Source of the DNA: Oscillospiraceae bacterium
GTDB taxonomy: Bacteria; Bacillota; Clostridia; Oscillospirales; Ruminococcaceae
Length of the DNA stretch: 64,000 nt
Assembly: GCA_017439985.1 (NCBI GenBank)
Contig: JAFSIC010000020.1
Coordinates: 1-64,000 of the forward strand
Reading direction: 5' to 3'
In this document: piece by piece, positions 25,382 to 34,410 of the stretch
Layout of the letters: every line of letters begins with the position of its first letter
Position numbering within the stretch: the stretch's first letter is position 1
Position numbers and translations under genes: made by a program
Notes under the pieces: generated by a model
Database searches by the model: none
What the model was told of the DNA's origin: nothing
The model's input: only the letters and a program-made list of their open reading frames with translations

Positions 25382-26896
25382 ATGAGTAGAAAAAGTGGTA
25401 TTTTAATGCATATCAGCAGCCTGCCGAGCAAATACGGCATCGGTACCTTCGGACAGGCGGCTTATGATTTTGTTGATTTCCTGGAACAGTCCGCTCAGAG
25501 CTATTGGCAGGTGCTGCCGATGGGCCCGACGGATTTTGGCAACTCCCCCTACCAGAGCAGCAGTGTCTTTGCGTGCAATCCTTTCTTTATCGATTTGGAG
25601 CTGCTGGTGAAAGACGGTCTGCTGAGCGAAGCAGACTGCGAGGGTGACTGGGGCAGCGACGAGGAGAAGGTAGACTTCTCTCGCATCATCGCACAGCGTC
25701 TGCCTCTGCTGAAAAAAGCCTTCGCCAACTTCGAGCCAAACCGTTACTACGACAGCTTCTGCAAGGACAATGAGCAGTGGCTGGAGGACTACGCTCTCTA
25801 TATGGCGCTGAAGAGTTTCTACAAATGCCCATGGCAGCAGTGGCCTGCCGAGCTGGCACAGAGAGAGGAAGAAGCTCTCGCCAAAGCCAAAGAAGAACAC
25901 GCAGAGGAAGTGGCCTTCCATAAATTCCTGCAGTATAAATTTGATGAACAGTGGAAATATCTCAAACGCTACGCCAACAAAAAAGGCGTGGAGCTGATTG
26001 GTGATATTCCAATCTACACTGCGGCTGACAGCTCCGATACCTGGGCAGAGCCGAAGCAGTTCCAGCTGGACGAGAAAGGACATCCGTCTGCTGTGGCAGG
26101 CGTACCGCCGGATGCATTCTCTGCTACCGGTCAGCTTTGGGGCAACCCACTTTATGACTGGGAGGCTATGGAGAAAGACGGCTATCAGTGGTGGATCCGC
26201 CGCATGGAAACCAACCGTAAACTCTACGATAAAGTCCGTATTGACCATTTCCGTGGTCTGGAGAGCTATTTTGCCGTACCTGCCGGCGACAAAACCGCCG
26301 AGAACGGCAAATGGATGCCGGGTCCGGGCATGAAGCTCTTCCACGCACTGGAGGAGAAGCTGGGTAAACTGGATGTCATCGCCGAGGACTTGGGCGTCAT
26401 CACCGATGAGGTTCGGGCTCTGCTGAAAGAGACCGCCTTCCCGGGTATGAAGATCCTGCAGTTTGCCTTCGACCCGAACAATGAGAGCAGCTATCTGCCG
26501 CATAATTGCGTAGGCAGCACCGTGGTTTACACCGGTACCCACGACAACAACACCGCAAGGGGCTGGTTCGACAGCATCAGCGAGAGTGACAGAGAATTTG
26601 TCTGCGACTACCTGAACATCAAGGGCAGCGAGGACATCAGCTGGGCACTGGTGCGTTCCGCCTGGGGCTCTGCCGCAGAGCTTGCTATGGCGCAGATGCA
26701 GGACTTCCTTGACCTGCCGCAGTCCTGTCGAATGAATATGCCGGGCCCCGCGGAAAATAACTGGAACTGGCGCATGAAGCCAAATCAGCTGAGCGGTGAG
26801 CTGGCTGCAAAAATTAAAAAACTGACAAAACTTTATTTCAGAAATACAGAAAAAATAAAAGAAACAAAAACAGAAATCAAAAAAGAAGAAAAATAA
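25382..26896 (+). CDS. malQ: 4-alpha-glucanotransferase (amylomaltase, GH77)
   Basis: A 504-residue cytoplasmic enzyme that moves maltodextrin segments between glucan chains. It starts with HISSLPSKYGIG and FGQAAYDFVDFL. The catalytic residues lie in VRIDHFRGLESYF (nucleophile Asp), DVIAEDLG (acid/base Glu) and TGTHDNNTARGW (Asp). The start at 25382 is chosen for GGAGGG just upstream. The end shows an unusual A-rich extension after TKLYFRN, rich in Lys and Glu, about 16 residues beyond the normal end. It is 42 bases before glgP; the two form a glycogen/maltodextrin operon. Confidence 0.95.
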   Translation: MSRKSGILMHISSLPSKYGIGTFGQAAYDFVDFLEQSAQSYWQVLPMGPTDFGNSPYQSSSVFACNPFFIDLELLVKDGLLSEADCEGDWGSDEEKVDFSRIIAQRLPLLKKAFANFEPNRYYDSFCKDNEQWLEDYALYMALKSFYKCPWQQWPAELAQREEEALAKAKEEHAEEVAFHKFLQYKFDEQWKYLKRYANKKGVELIGDIPIYTAADSSDTWAEPKQFQLDEKGHPSAVAGVPPDAFSATGQLWGNPLYDWEAMEKDGYQWWIRRMETNRKLYDKVRIDHFRGLESYFAVPAGDKTAENGKWMPGPGMKLFHALEEKLGKLDVIAEDLGVITDEVRALLKETAFPGMKILQFAFDPNNESSYLPHNCVGSTVVYTGTHDNNTARGWFDSISESDREFVCDYLNIKGSEDISWALVRSAWGSAAELAMAQMQDFLDLPQSCRMNMPGPAENNWNWRMKPNQLSGELAAKIKKLTKLYFRNTEKIKETKTEIKKEEK

Positions 26897-26938
26897 AGAT
26901 AAATAAAAAACAATACAAACAACAAGGAGCATAACAAT

Positions 26939-29293
26939 ATGCAACAGTGGAACATCATGGAACAGTGCGAGCTGATGAGCCGCGCTCAGTACGCAAAAGC
27001 GCTGAATAACGTCACCGTGCGTCAGCGTTACAATGCCCTCTGTGCAAGCATCATGGCAAACGCTGCCGATGCTTGGGAGGCAAGCAGCAAACAGAAAGAA
27101 GAACAGAAACGCGCCTGCTATTTCTCCGCAGAATTTCTTATGGGCCGCGCCATCTACAACAATCTCTTCGCCCTGGGCAAACTGGACGAAGTGAAACAGC
27201 AGTGGAAGGACGCAGGCTTTGACCCAACTGAGTGGGAAATGGAGGAGGACGCTGCTCTGGGCAACGGCGGTCTGGGACGACTGGCTGCCTGCTTCCTGGA
27301 TTCTGCGGCAACCCATGACCTTCCACTGGATGGCTACGGTATTCACTACCGCTTTGGTCTGTTCAAACAGTGCATCGTGGACGGCTGCCAGAGCGAAGAA
27401 CCGGACGATTGGACCAAGTGGGGCGACCCTTGGTGTGTTCGCCGCGAAGAGGACGCTGTGGTTGTCAAATTCGCAGAACAGACCATGAAGGCTGTACCTT
27501 ACGATATGCCTGTCATCGGTTACGGCGGCAAAACCATCAACACTCTGCGTCTGTGGCAGAGTGAACCGATGAACGCCATCGACCTTGGCGCTTTCAACGA
27601 CCAGAACTACTTCAAATCTTCTCAGGAATACGACGAGGCTATTTGCATTTCTCAGATCCTCTATCCAAACGACACCATGAAAGCCGGCAAACAGCTGCGC
27701 CTGAAACAGGAATACTTCTTCACCAGCGCCTCTCTGCAGGATATTCTGAAGAAATTCAAGGAGAAACACGGTTCCTATGAGCGTCTGCCGGAACTCCTGG
27801 CAGTTCAGCTCAACGACACCCACCCAATTCTGGCGATCCCAGAGCTGCTGCGCCTGCTGACCGAGGATGGCATGGAATGGGAGACTGCTCTCGCTATGGC
27901 GAAGGAGATCTTCTCCTACACCAACCACACCGTTATGGCAGAAGCTATGGAGCGCTGGAGCGTGGAACTGATGCAGAGCGTGGTTCCTCATATTTTCCCT
28001 ATCATCGAGCGTCTTAACGACGAGCTGAAAGCGGAACTGAAAGAGAAAAATGTTCCGGAAGAGCAGTGGAATCAGTATCTGCTGATCCACGAGGATGCAG
28101 TTCATATGGCACGCCTCGGCTCCTATATCAGCAAAAAGATCAACGGTGTTGCCCAGATCCACAGCGAAATTCTCCGCAAGGACACCCTGAAACAGTGGGA
28201 AGCTCTCTATCCGGGCAAGATTCTCAACGAAACCAACGGCATCACTCCACGCCGCTGGCTGGGCCTCTGTAATCCGCAGTTGGCTGCACTCATCAGTGAA
28301 AAACTGGGCAGCAGCGACTGGCTCTATGATCTGGACAAGCTGGCAGAGCTGCGCAGTTTGGTCAACGACGATGAAACCATCGCCCGCTTTGTAGAAATCA
28401 AAAAAGAGAAAAAACGTGAACTCTCCGCCTTCCTTGCGAAGAAAGAAGGCATTGATGTGGATCCAAGCTGGATGTTCGATATTCAGGTCAAACGCTTCCA
28501 CGAGTACAAACGTCAGACTATGAACGCGCTGGCTGCGTTGCTTATTTACCTGCGTCTGAAAGACGGCAAACTGCCGAACTTCCGCCCGATGATGATCCTC
28601 TTCGGCGGTAAATCCGCGGCAGGCTACGCAAGAGCAAAAGGCACCATCAAGCTGATCCACGAGATCGCGAAGCTCATTAACAACGATCCGGATACCAAAG
28701 ATAAACTGCGCATCGTTTTTGCTACCGACTACAATGTTTCCTACGCAGAGAAGCTGATCCCTGCTGCAGATCTCTCTGAGCAGATCTCCACCGCAGGTAC
28801 TGAAGCTTCCGGTACCTCCAACATGAAGTTCATGGCCAACGGCGCTGTGACCATCGGCACCATGGACGGCGCAAACATTGAGATCGTGGAACAGGCCGGC
28901 ATGGAAAACAACTATATCTTCGGCATGAGCGAAGAAGAAGTTAATGCTGCTATTCCGGGCTATGATCCAAAGATTCTCTGTGCAGAACAGCCGGAGCTGG
29001 AGCGTGTGCTCAACGTCCTCATCGACGGCACTCTGGAGGACAAGGATGAGCTGTTGAAGCAGCTGCATCAGTCCCTGCTGGAGCCAACCTACAACCGTGC
29101 AGACCACTACATGGTCCTGCTGGACCTGCTGCCTTATGTTGAGGCAAAACTGCAGGCCAATGCTGACTCTCAGGACGAATTGTACTTCGGCAGAAAATGC
29201 TGGATGAATATGGCATCCTGCGGCAAATTCTCCTCTGACCGCACCATCAAAGGCTACGCAGACGAAATCTGGAACATCAGATCCATCTGGTAA
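26939..29293 (+). CDS. glgP: Glycogen/maltodextrin phosphorylase (GT35)
   Basis: A 784-residue PLP enzyme that releases glucose-1-phosphate from glycogen or maltodextrins. Family landmarks are YFSAEFLMGRA (about 60), LGNGGLGRLAACFLDS (about 103) and the PLP-lysine motif EASGTSNMKFMANG (about 622-635), with the catalytic-loop region NETNGITPRRW. Its length is normal and there is no regulatory N-terminal extension of the animal type. GGAG precedes the ATG, 42 bases after malQ. With MalQ it would mobilise stored or imported glucans. Confidence 0.95.
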   Translation: MQQWNIMEQCELMSRAQYAKALNNVTVRQRYNALCASIMANAADAWEASSKQKEEQKRACYFSAEFLMGRAIYNNLFALGKLDEVKQQWKDAGFDPTEWEMEEDAALGNGGLGRLAACFLDSAATHDLPLDGYGIHYRFGLFKQCIVDGCQSEEPDDWTKWGDPWCVRREEDAVVVKFAEQTMKAVPYDMPVIGYGGKTINTLRLWQSEPMNAIDLGAFNDQNYFKSSQEYDEAICISQILYPNDTMKAGKQLRLKQEYFFTSASLQDILKKFKEKHGSYERLPELLAVQLNDTHPILAIPELLRLLTEDGMEWETALAMAKEIFSYTNHTVMAEAMERWSVELMQSVVPHIFPIIERLNDELKAELKEKNVPEEQWNQYLLIHEDAVHMARLGSYISKKINGVAQIHSEILRKDTLKQWEALYPGKILNETNGITPRRWLGLCNPQLAALISEKLGSSDWLYDLDKLAELRSLVNDDETIARFVEIKKEKKRELSAFLAKKEGIDVDPSWMFDIQVKRFHEYKRQTMNALAALLIYLRLKDGKLPNFRPMMILFGGKSAAGYARAKGTIKLIHEIAKLINNDPDTKDKLRIVFATDYNVSYAEKLIPAADLSEQISTAGTEASGTSNMKFMANGAVTIGTMDGANIEIVEQAGMENNYIFGMSEEEVNAAIPGYDPKILCAEQPELERVLNVLIDGTLEDKDELLKQLHQSLLEPTYNRADHYMVLLDLLPYVEAKLQANADSQDELYFGRKCWMNMASCGKFSSDRTIKGYADEIWNIRSIW

Positions 29294-29300
29294 ACACAAT

Positions 29301-29337
29301 AAAAATCCCCGTCCACTGCGGTGGGCGGGGATTTTCT
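29301..29337. terminator. Bidirectional terminator after glgP
   Basis: AAAAATCCCCGTCCAC (29301-29316) pairs with GTGGGCGGGGATTTT (29321-29335). It lies between converging glgP and the adenosine-deaminase-like gene. Confidence 0.85.
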
Positions 29338-31802
29338 TATCGTTTTGTACCGATGTTGTCCTGTAGTTCCCGAATCTTGGCGATGACTTCCGTCGGGGCG
29401 GCGTTGATGGTCACATAGCCGTCCAGGGAAGCGGCTTTTGCTTTCAGCATAGCGGATTTCGGGTGAACGAAGATCCAGCTGCGGCCCTTGCCGTTGCGGG
29501 CCTCCTGCACCAGATTGGCGATGGAGGAGTTGCCGTCAAAGGCCAGCAGAACGGAGTTCCTCCGCTCGAAAATCTCATAGTTGAAGGACTTATAGATACC
29601 CATCTCCTGCGATTCCGTGGAGATGCGGATACCTTTCAGCTCAGCTTTGGACAGGCGCTTCATTTGTTTTTCATCCATTAGCGACGGAATGATGCTGTAC
29701 ACATCGAAGGTTTTGTTGTTCTGAACCAGATATTTTTCATGACCCTGCAGCTTATGTCCCACCACGAAGAAAATCTTCGTCGGGTCTAATTCCGCAAGCA
29801 GAGCGTCCAACAGTTCTTTGTCACTGTCGCTGAGTTTAGCGGCGCCTCCGCTGCTGAAGCTGCCACCGGCGATGACCACAGGATATTTGTCCCATGGCAG
29901 CTCGGCGATCTTTTCCTTAAATACAGGGTAGGAGGGCTGCTTGTGAATTTCAAACTTCACATCATGCACATCGTCGAAGTCTTTCTGCAATTCGGCGAGG
30001 TAGTAGTCCAAAACCGACTGCTCTCCGCGAGCGAGGGCGAAATCGGTCGCTTTGCGGCGGAAATTCTCCTCCTGCCGCTGCATGATGGCGTCCTCGGCGG
30101 CTTTCATCTGTTCGAATTCCCCGTCGCTGACCTTGAGGAAGTTGCTCAGAGCCAGCTGCTCGTCGATACTGTCGGTGCCGTAAAGACCATAGCCATCGGT
30201 ACCCATGACGCAGGAAATGCCCTCGGACAGGTATTTTTTCAGCGGATGAGTGTGCAGGTCGATGAGGTTGTTAAGGCGCACATTGCTGGTAAGCTGGAAC
30301 TCCAGCACAATGTCATGCTCCTTGATTTTTCGGAGCAGCTCCTGTCCCTGTCGGCTGTTCAGCTTAGCACAATAGAGACCATGACCGATGCGCAGATAAG
30401 GGAAGTGCTGTCCGGGCAGAAGAGCCTCCTCCACCAGAGAAATGGCCTTGGCCATATTGCCTTTCAGAGAATCGTTTTCGCCGGCATGGATGCGGATCGT
30501 CCAGTTTTTATCCTGCGATGCGATCTGTGTGACGATCTCCCGAATAACCGCTTTCAGCTCTCCGATGTCGTTGATCTCCTCACCAACAAAGTCGCTGCCC
30601 ACCACATAAGGATCTTTGCAGACCACTTTCAGAGCCTGAATGGCCTCGGTGAGGTAGTTGCCGGAGACGATATTCTCCTTCACCAGCGTCAGCGGAATGC
30701 GGCGGATAGCCGCAAGGAAGCGGATATCCACACCGGTCTCCGCTTTAACGAGAGGAAGAATGCGGTGGATCTGCGCCAGCATCCGCGCATTGGAAGCGTC
30801 CTTTTTCACCAGCGTGGTGTCGCTGATCTCCACATACTTGATGTGTTTTTTCTGGTATTGTCTGCCGATCCACAGGAGGGTGTCCTCGTACAGTGTCAGG
30901 TCGGCGTAGATACTGCTTTCTTTATCCTTCAAAGACTGCAGCAGGCAGCTGCGGATGTCGCTGTCCTCGATGCGATCAATGTTCTGCAGTTCGATGCGGT
31001 AATCCGCAGGCAGACCCTTGGTGAACACATAGCGATACAGGTAGAGCTTCTCCAGATTGGTGAACACTGCCTGCGAGCCTTTCAGCAAGGAAAGGGTGCG
31101 GCGGATCTTATCAATATTTTCTGTGGACTGTTCGATATTGCATAGAATCAAATCGGCAAAGTTGATGAAGGTATTGTCGTCGATCTTGCGTTCCCGATAC
31201 TTTCCGCTGAGGGAGGACAGATCAAGGCGAGCCTCCACATCTTTTCGCTGTGTATCCAGCATGGTCTGCTGTGCAGGTGTCAGACTCAGCCCCAGCTTTT
31301 TCACATAGTACAGCGGATAGCGGATCTGATGCTTGATAGCCAGAGCGATGAGAATATCGGCATTCAGATTGGCGTTGCCGTGGGTGTGTAGGTCGGTGGA
31401 CAGCTTCACCTTTTCCGGCACATAGGATTTGACCAGGGTCTCCCGGAAGGAATACTTGTAATCCTTGGTTTGGCTCATCAGCGTTTTGGCAATAGCGGGA
31501 ATCAAAGAATTGACCTCGATCTTGCCGTCAGGGTAGATGTTTGCCAGTTTGGTGCCGTTGAGGCGGAAAATGTACACTCGCTGCCCATCGCCTTTGATGT
31601 AGCAGGGAATTTCCCCGCAGATAACGGTTTTTCCGTTTTGTACTGTGGTTTTCTGTCCGGCAGCGGCAGCCAGATTGTTGATGAGGTTGTTGGACTGATG
31701 ATTACGCACAGAAATCGTGTAGCGCAGGACAGACTGCTCCATGTCCAGACGCACCACGATATCCTTTTCTTTATCAAGATAAATGCTTCCGAAGTCGCTC
31801 AT
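29337..31802 (-). CDS. Adenosine-deaminase-like protein fused to unknown N- and C-terminal domains
   Basis: An 821-residue cytoplasmic protein with three parts. Residues 1-125 are an uncharacterised mixed domain. About 130-560 match the adenosine/AMP deaminase barrel: DLHTHGN (His139, His141), RIHAGEND (His439, Glu442), IGHGLY (His474) and MGTDGYG (Asp536). The usual TDDP is TDG here, so the second Asp, which contacts the substrate in adenosine deaminases, is a glycine. About 640-815 is a Rossmann-like domain with VVIAGGSFSSGG, KIFFVVGHKLQGHEKYL and NSVLLAFDGNSSIANLV, which recalls SLOG/LOG nucleotide-sensing folds; this assignment is inferred. The family of normal length is about 340, so this is more than double. 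It is a single gene between terminators. Deaminase activity on a nucleoside or free base is likely but unproven. Confidence 0.65.
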   Translation of the reverse strand: MSDFGSIYLDKEKDIVVRLDMEQSVLRYTISVRNHQSNNLINNLAAAAGQKTTVQNGKTVICGEIPCYIKGDGQRVYIFRLNGTKLANIYPDGKIEVNSLIPAIAKTLMSQTKDYKYSFRETLVKSYVPEKVKLSTDLHTHGNANLNADILIALAIKHQIRYPLYYVKKLGLSLTPAQQTMLDTQRKDVEARLDLSSLSGKYRERKIDDNTFINFADLILCNIEQSTENIDKIRRTLSLLKGSQAVFTNLEKLYLYRYVFTKGLPADYRIELQNIDRIEDSDIRSCLLQSLKDKESSIYADLTLYEDTLLWIGRQYQKKHIKYVEISDTTLVKKDASNARMLAQIHRILPLVKAETGVDIRFLAAIRRIPLTLVKENIVSGNYLTEAIQALKVVCKDPYVVGSDFVGEEINDIGELKAVIREIVTQIASQDKNWTIRIHAGENDSLKGNMAKAISLVEEALLPGQHFPYLRIGHGLYCAKLNSRQGQELLRKIKEHDIVLEFQLTSNVRLNNLIDLHTHPLKKYLSEGISCVMGTDGYGLYGTDSIDEQLALSNFLKVSDGEFEQMKAAEDAIMQRQEENFRRKATDFALARGEQSVLDYYLAELQKDFDDVHDVKFEIHKQPSYPVFKEKIAELPWDKYPVVIAGGSFSSGGAAKLSDSDKELLDALLAELDPTKIFFVVGHKLQGHEKYLVQNNKTFDVYSIIPSLMDEKQMKRLSKAELKGIRISTESQEMGIYKSFNYEIFERRNSVLLAFDGNSSIANLVQEARNGKGRSWIFVHPKSAMLKAKAASLDGYVTINAAPTEVIAKIRELQDNIGTKR

Positions 31803-31845
31803 AACATCACCTGCTTTCTCTCTTTATTGTACCACAGAAACGCAA

Positions 31846-31876
31846 AAAAGACAGGCATAAAGCCTGTCTTTTTGAT
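31846..31876 (-). terminator. Terminator after the clostripain-type gene
   Basis: AAAAAGACAGGC and GCCTGTCTTTTT pair around ATAAA. On the minus strand it ends with a T-run, closing the gene at 31894. Confidence 0.8.
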
Positions 31877-31893
31877 GTTTTGCAGAAGTTTGC

Positions 31894-34290
31894 CTATTTT
31901 ACCGGAGCAGTCCAGTACTGCTGATTGAAAATATCGGTGAAGAGGTAGGTAAGATTTGCCGCAGCCTCGTCCACATAGACATCGCTGATGTTCAGTTCGC
32001 CGTCGACGATGAGCTGATCACCCAGCATGTAGCTGTCCAGATAGTCGCCGTCATAGCTGTAATAATCACAGACAAAGTCGATGACATCGCCATCTTTTAC
32101 AGTGTCCATGGTTTTGGCAACGGTAGCGGTCTCGCCGTCCTTGTAGACTTTGCGGACGCCCACCACGGTGCCGTAAGGCACTTCATCGGTGAATTCCAGA
32201 ACCAGCTCAGCGCGCTCGCTGTTGTAAAGCACAGGAACGCGACCAATGATGCTGTAGTTTTCGCCGTCATCCACAGTGGATTCGTGATAGTAAGCCACAG
32301 GCTGTTCGTTGATGGCGATCCATGTCATTTCGCTTGGAGCCAGCAGATTGCCCTGTTCATCAAAATCGTAGACATTGTCGCAGCCCATGTCGATGTAGCC
32401 CTCGCCATCATCATAGAAGAGGTTGGCGCTAAGCCCCTGCACCAGCTGCCACTGTTCTTCCGGCAGAACGATGGCAGAGCCGCTTGCAGTATTCTGCCAC
32501 TGCAGCTGAGAGCCGTCAAAGGAGTGCTCGGACAGATAGGAGACCATGGTCTCATCGCTCAGTGCACGTCCGCCGAGGAAGTCCATACCGCTGCTGCTTT
32601 GGAGGAAGCTGCCCAGCAGCTGACCGATCATTTCCGCATTGCCGTAGGAGCCGCCGCTACTGCCCATCATTTCCATCAGAGAAGGCAGAGGGGATGTGTT
32701 ACCGCCGCTGACTGCCTGCGCGCTGACTTCCATGCTGGCAAAGGCTTCGATGCAGCGTACATAGTCCTCATCCATGCCGATAAGTTCATAAGTATCCACG
32801 GCATCGTCCACCATGGAGGCTTTGCGCAATGGGAAGTAGATGGACAGACCATAGGAGTTGGTCATGTTGGAGGAGGTGCGATTGTATTTGACTGCGCCAA
32901 GGAGCGCGTCAGACAGAGCTTTGCCTTCTTCGCTGCCCATGTTGTTGGCAAGGTGCACCAAGTCCACCTGATCGATCTTGCTGGATGCACCGAATTCTCT
33001 GGAGCCGCTGCGGGCATTGGAGACCTGTGCAAATTCTTCGTTTTTGATGAGATCATAGGTGTCGGCAGAGAAGTTTGCCAGCACCTTCGGGATGGTCATT
33101 TCCGCCTCTGCTAAATCCACAACGGACAGAGTGGTGGACTGACCGGGGCATTTTTTCGCACAGGTATCGATGAAATCATCCACGATGATCTTGCCCATTT
33201 CCAGAGTGGAGAGGGACGGATTCTCGGACAGTTCAGTGAGCCAGTTGGTGTAGTACCAGCCGATGCCCGGTTCGGTTTCCTCGCTGGCGATCATGTAGTC
33301 GGCGTGTTTGCTGAGCATAAGGGCGTTTTCGGTGGTCGCCATGAGGCAGGCATCGAAGCCGACCCAGTCGAATTTCACGCCGCCGTCGCTGAGAGCTTTA
33401 TCGATTTCAGCCAGACTCATGGAGCCGCTGGAAGCGAATTTCTCGTCGTAGCCGTAGCCGCTGACAGAACCGCCGCCGTGGTCCCAGAAGATCAGCGCGT
33501 TGCGGTTGGCAGGGAAGTTCTTGCTGCAATACTGAATGAAGGAGCTAAGAGTTTTTGGGTCAGTCATGGATTTGCTGCCCAGATCTTTTTCCAGAGCCAC
33601 CAAGCCTTCGTCCTTGACCTGCCAAATCTGGTTGGTCTGACTGCTGAGAACATTATTCTGCCACTTCTTGCAGCCGCCGCTGTACACGATGAGGTTCACA
33701 TCGTCGGACAGGTCAGCGTTGAGCATTTCCTGCAAGTCGGAGGTGGCCATCTGGCTGCGAGATTCCAAGTCGGTACCGCAGAGGTAGAGCATGATGGTCA
33801 TCTCGTCCTGGCCATTGCCGAGAAGCTTGGTATACTTACTGCGGGCGTTGGCTGCTACAGTAGTATCCAGCTTGCCGGTATTGGCGCTGCTGTCCCAGCC
33901 GGAAGAAACCGCGCCGCCGCCCAGATTTCCCAACAGAGAACTGAGGTCAATGGATGCGCTGGGCAGGCTGCCCTGTGTTTCCTGCTGAACCGGCGGCTGG
34001 TAGGAGCTGCTCGGAATGTCGCTCATATCTCCGCCGCCAAGGAGCATGGAACCCAGTCCACCGCCGCCACCGAAGAGAACAACGAGAAGCAGAATGATGA
34101 TTTTGGAAAGTCCGCCGCCGGAGCGGGTCATACCCCGTCCTCCTGCAGGACTCTGCGGAGCGGAAGCACCCGGTCTGCCGGCAGGTCTGCTGCCCACAGG
34201 ACCGCTGCCTAAGCCACCGCCGCGGCGTTTGATATCTTTTCCTTGGCCGCTGATGTTCTTTTCGCGGCCACGAGGTCTGTTTGCTGGCAT
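31894..34290 (-). CDS. Membrane-bound clostripain-type (C11) cysteine peptidase
   Basis: A 798-residue protein with an N-terminal cytoplasmic tail rich in Gly, Pro and Arg (about 1-60), a membrane helix (about 62-77), a Ser/Gly linker, then a C11 caspase-like peptidase domain (about 150-500). That domain has MLYLCGTDLESRSQM, the catalytic His in LIFWDHGGGSVSGYG and the catalytic Cys in VGFDACLMATTENAL. Clostripain-type enzymes cut after Arg or Lys. The C-terminal 300 residues are an acidic beta-rich region of unknown fold. The start at 34290 follows GGGGG; the frame extends further upstream without a ribosome site. The domain lies outside the cell if the helix is a signal anchor, as the positive tail suggests. 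Confidence 0.85.
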   Translation of the reverse strand: MPANRPRGREKNISGQGKDIKRRGGGLGSGPVGSRPAGRPGASAPQSPAGGRGMTRSGGGLSKIIILLLVVLFGGGGGLGSMLLGGGDMSDIPSSSYQPPVQQETQGSLPSASIDLSSLLGNLGGGAVSSGWDSSANTGKLDTTVAANARSKYTKLLGNGQDEMTIMLYLCGTDLESRSQMATSDLQEMLNADLSDDVNLIVYSGGCKKWQNNVLSSQTNQIWQVKDEGLVALEKDLGSKSMTDPKTLSSFIQYCSKNFPANRNALIFWDHGGGSVSGYGYDEKFASSGSMSLAEIDKALSDGGVKFDWVGFDACLMATTENALMLSKHADYMIASEETEPGIGWYYTNWLTELSENPSLSTLEMGKIIVDDFIDTCAKKCPGQSTTLSVVDLAEAEMTIPKVLANFSADTYDLIKNEEFAQVSNARSGSREFGASSKIDQVDLVHLANNMGSEEGKALSDALLGAVKYNRTSSNMTNSYGLSIYFPLRKASMVDDAVDTYELIGMDEDYVRCIEAFASMEVSAQAVSGGNTSPLPSLMEMMGSSGGSYGNAEMIGQLLGSFLQSSSGMDFLGGRALSDETMVSYLSEHSFDGSQLQWQNTASGSAIVLPEEQWQLVQGLSANLFYDDGEGYIDMGCDNVYDFDEQGNLLAPSEMTWIAINEQPVAYYHESTVDDGENYSIIGRVPVLYNSERAELVLEFTDEVPYGTVVGVRKVYKDGETATVAKTMDTVKDGDVIDFVCDYYSYDGDYLDSYMLGDQLIVDGELNISDVYVDEAAANLTYLFTDIFNQQYWTAPVK

Positions 34291-34370
34291 AAAATACCCC
34301 CTAATTTTCGATTGTTTGAGTTCAGTATAACACATTTTGATAAGGGAAGAAAAGATAAATCGAAAAAGAA

Positions 34371-34400
34371 CAGAAAAAAGCCACCCGCAAGGGTGGCTCT
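34371..34400 (-). terminator. Terminator after the S9 peptidase gene
   Basis: AGCCACCC and GGGTGGCT pair around GCAA, with a T-run on the minus strand, closing the S9 gene at 34411. Confidence 0.75.
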
Positions 34401-34410
34401 TCCTATCGAT

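Noticed and set aside
25403..29299. Very long open frame of 1298 codons on the minus strand opposite malQ-glgP
   Set aside because: It is the mirror of two well-supported genes, has no ribosome site and a composition of random antisense type.
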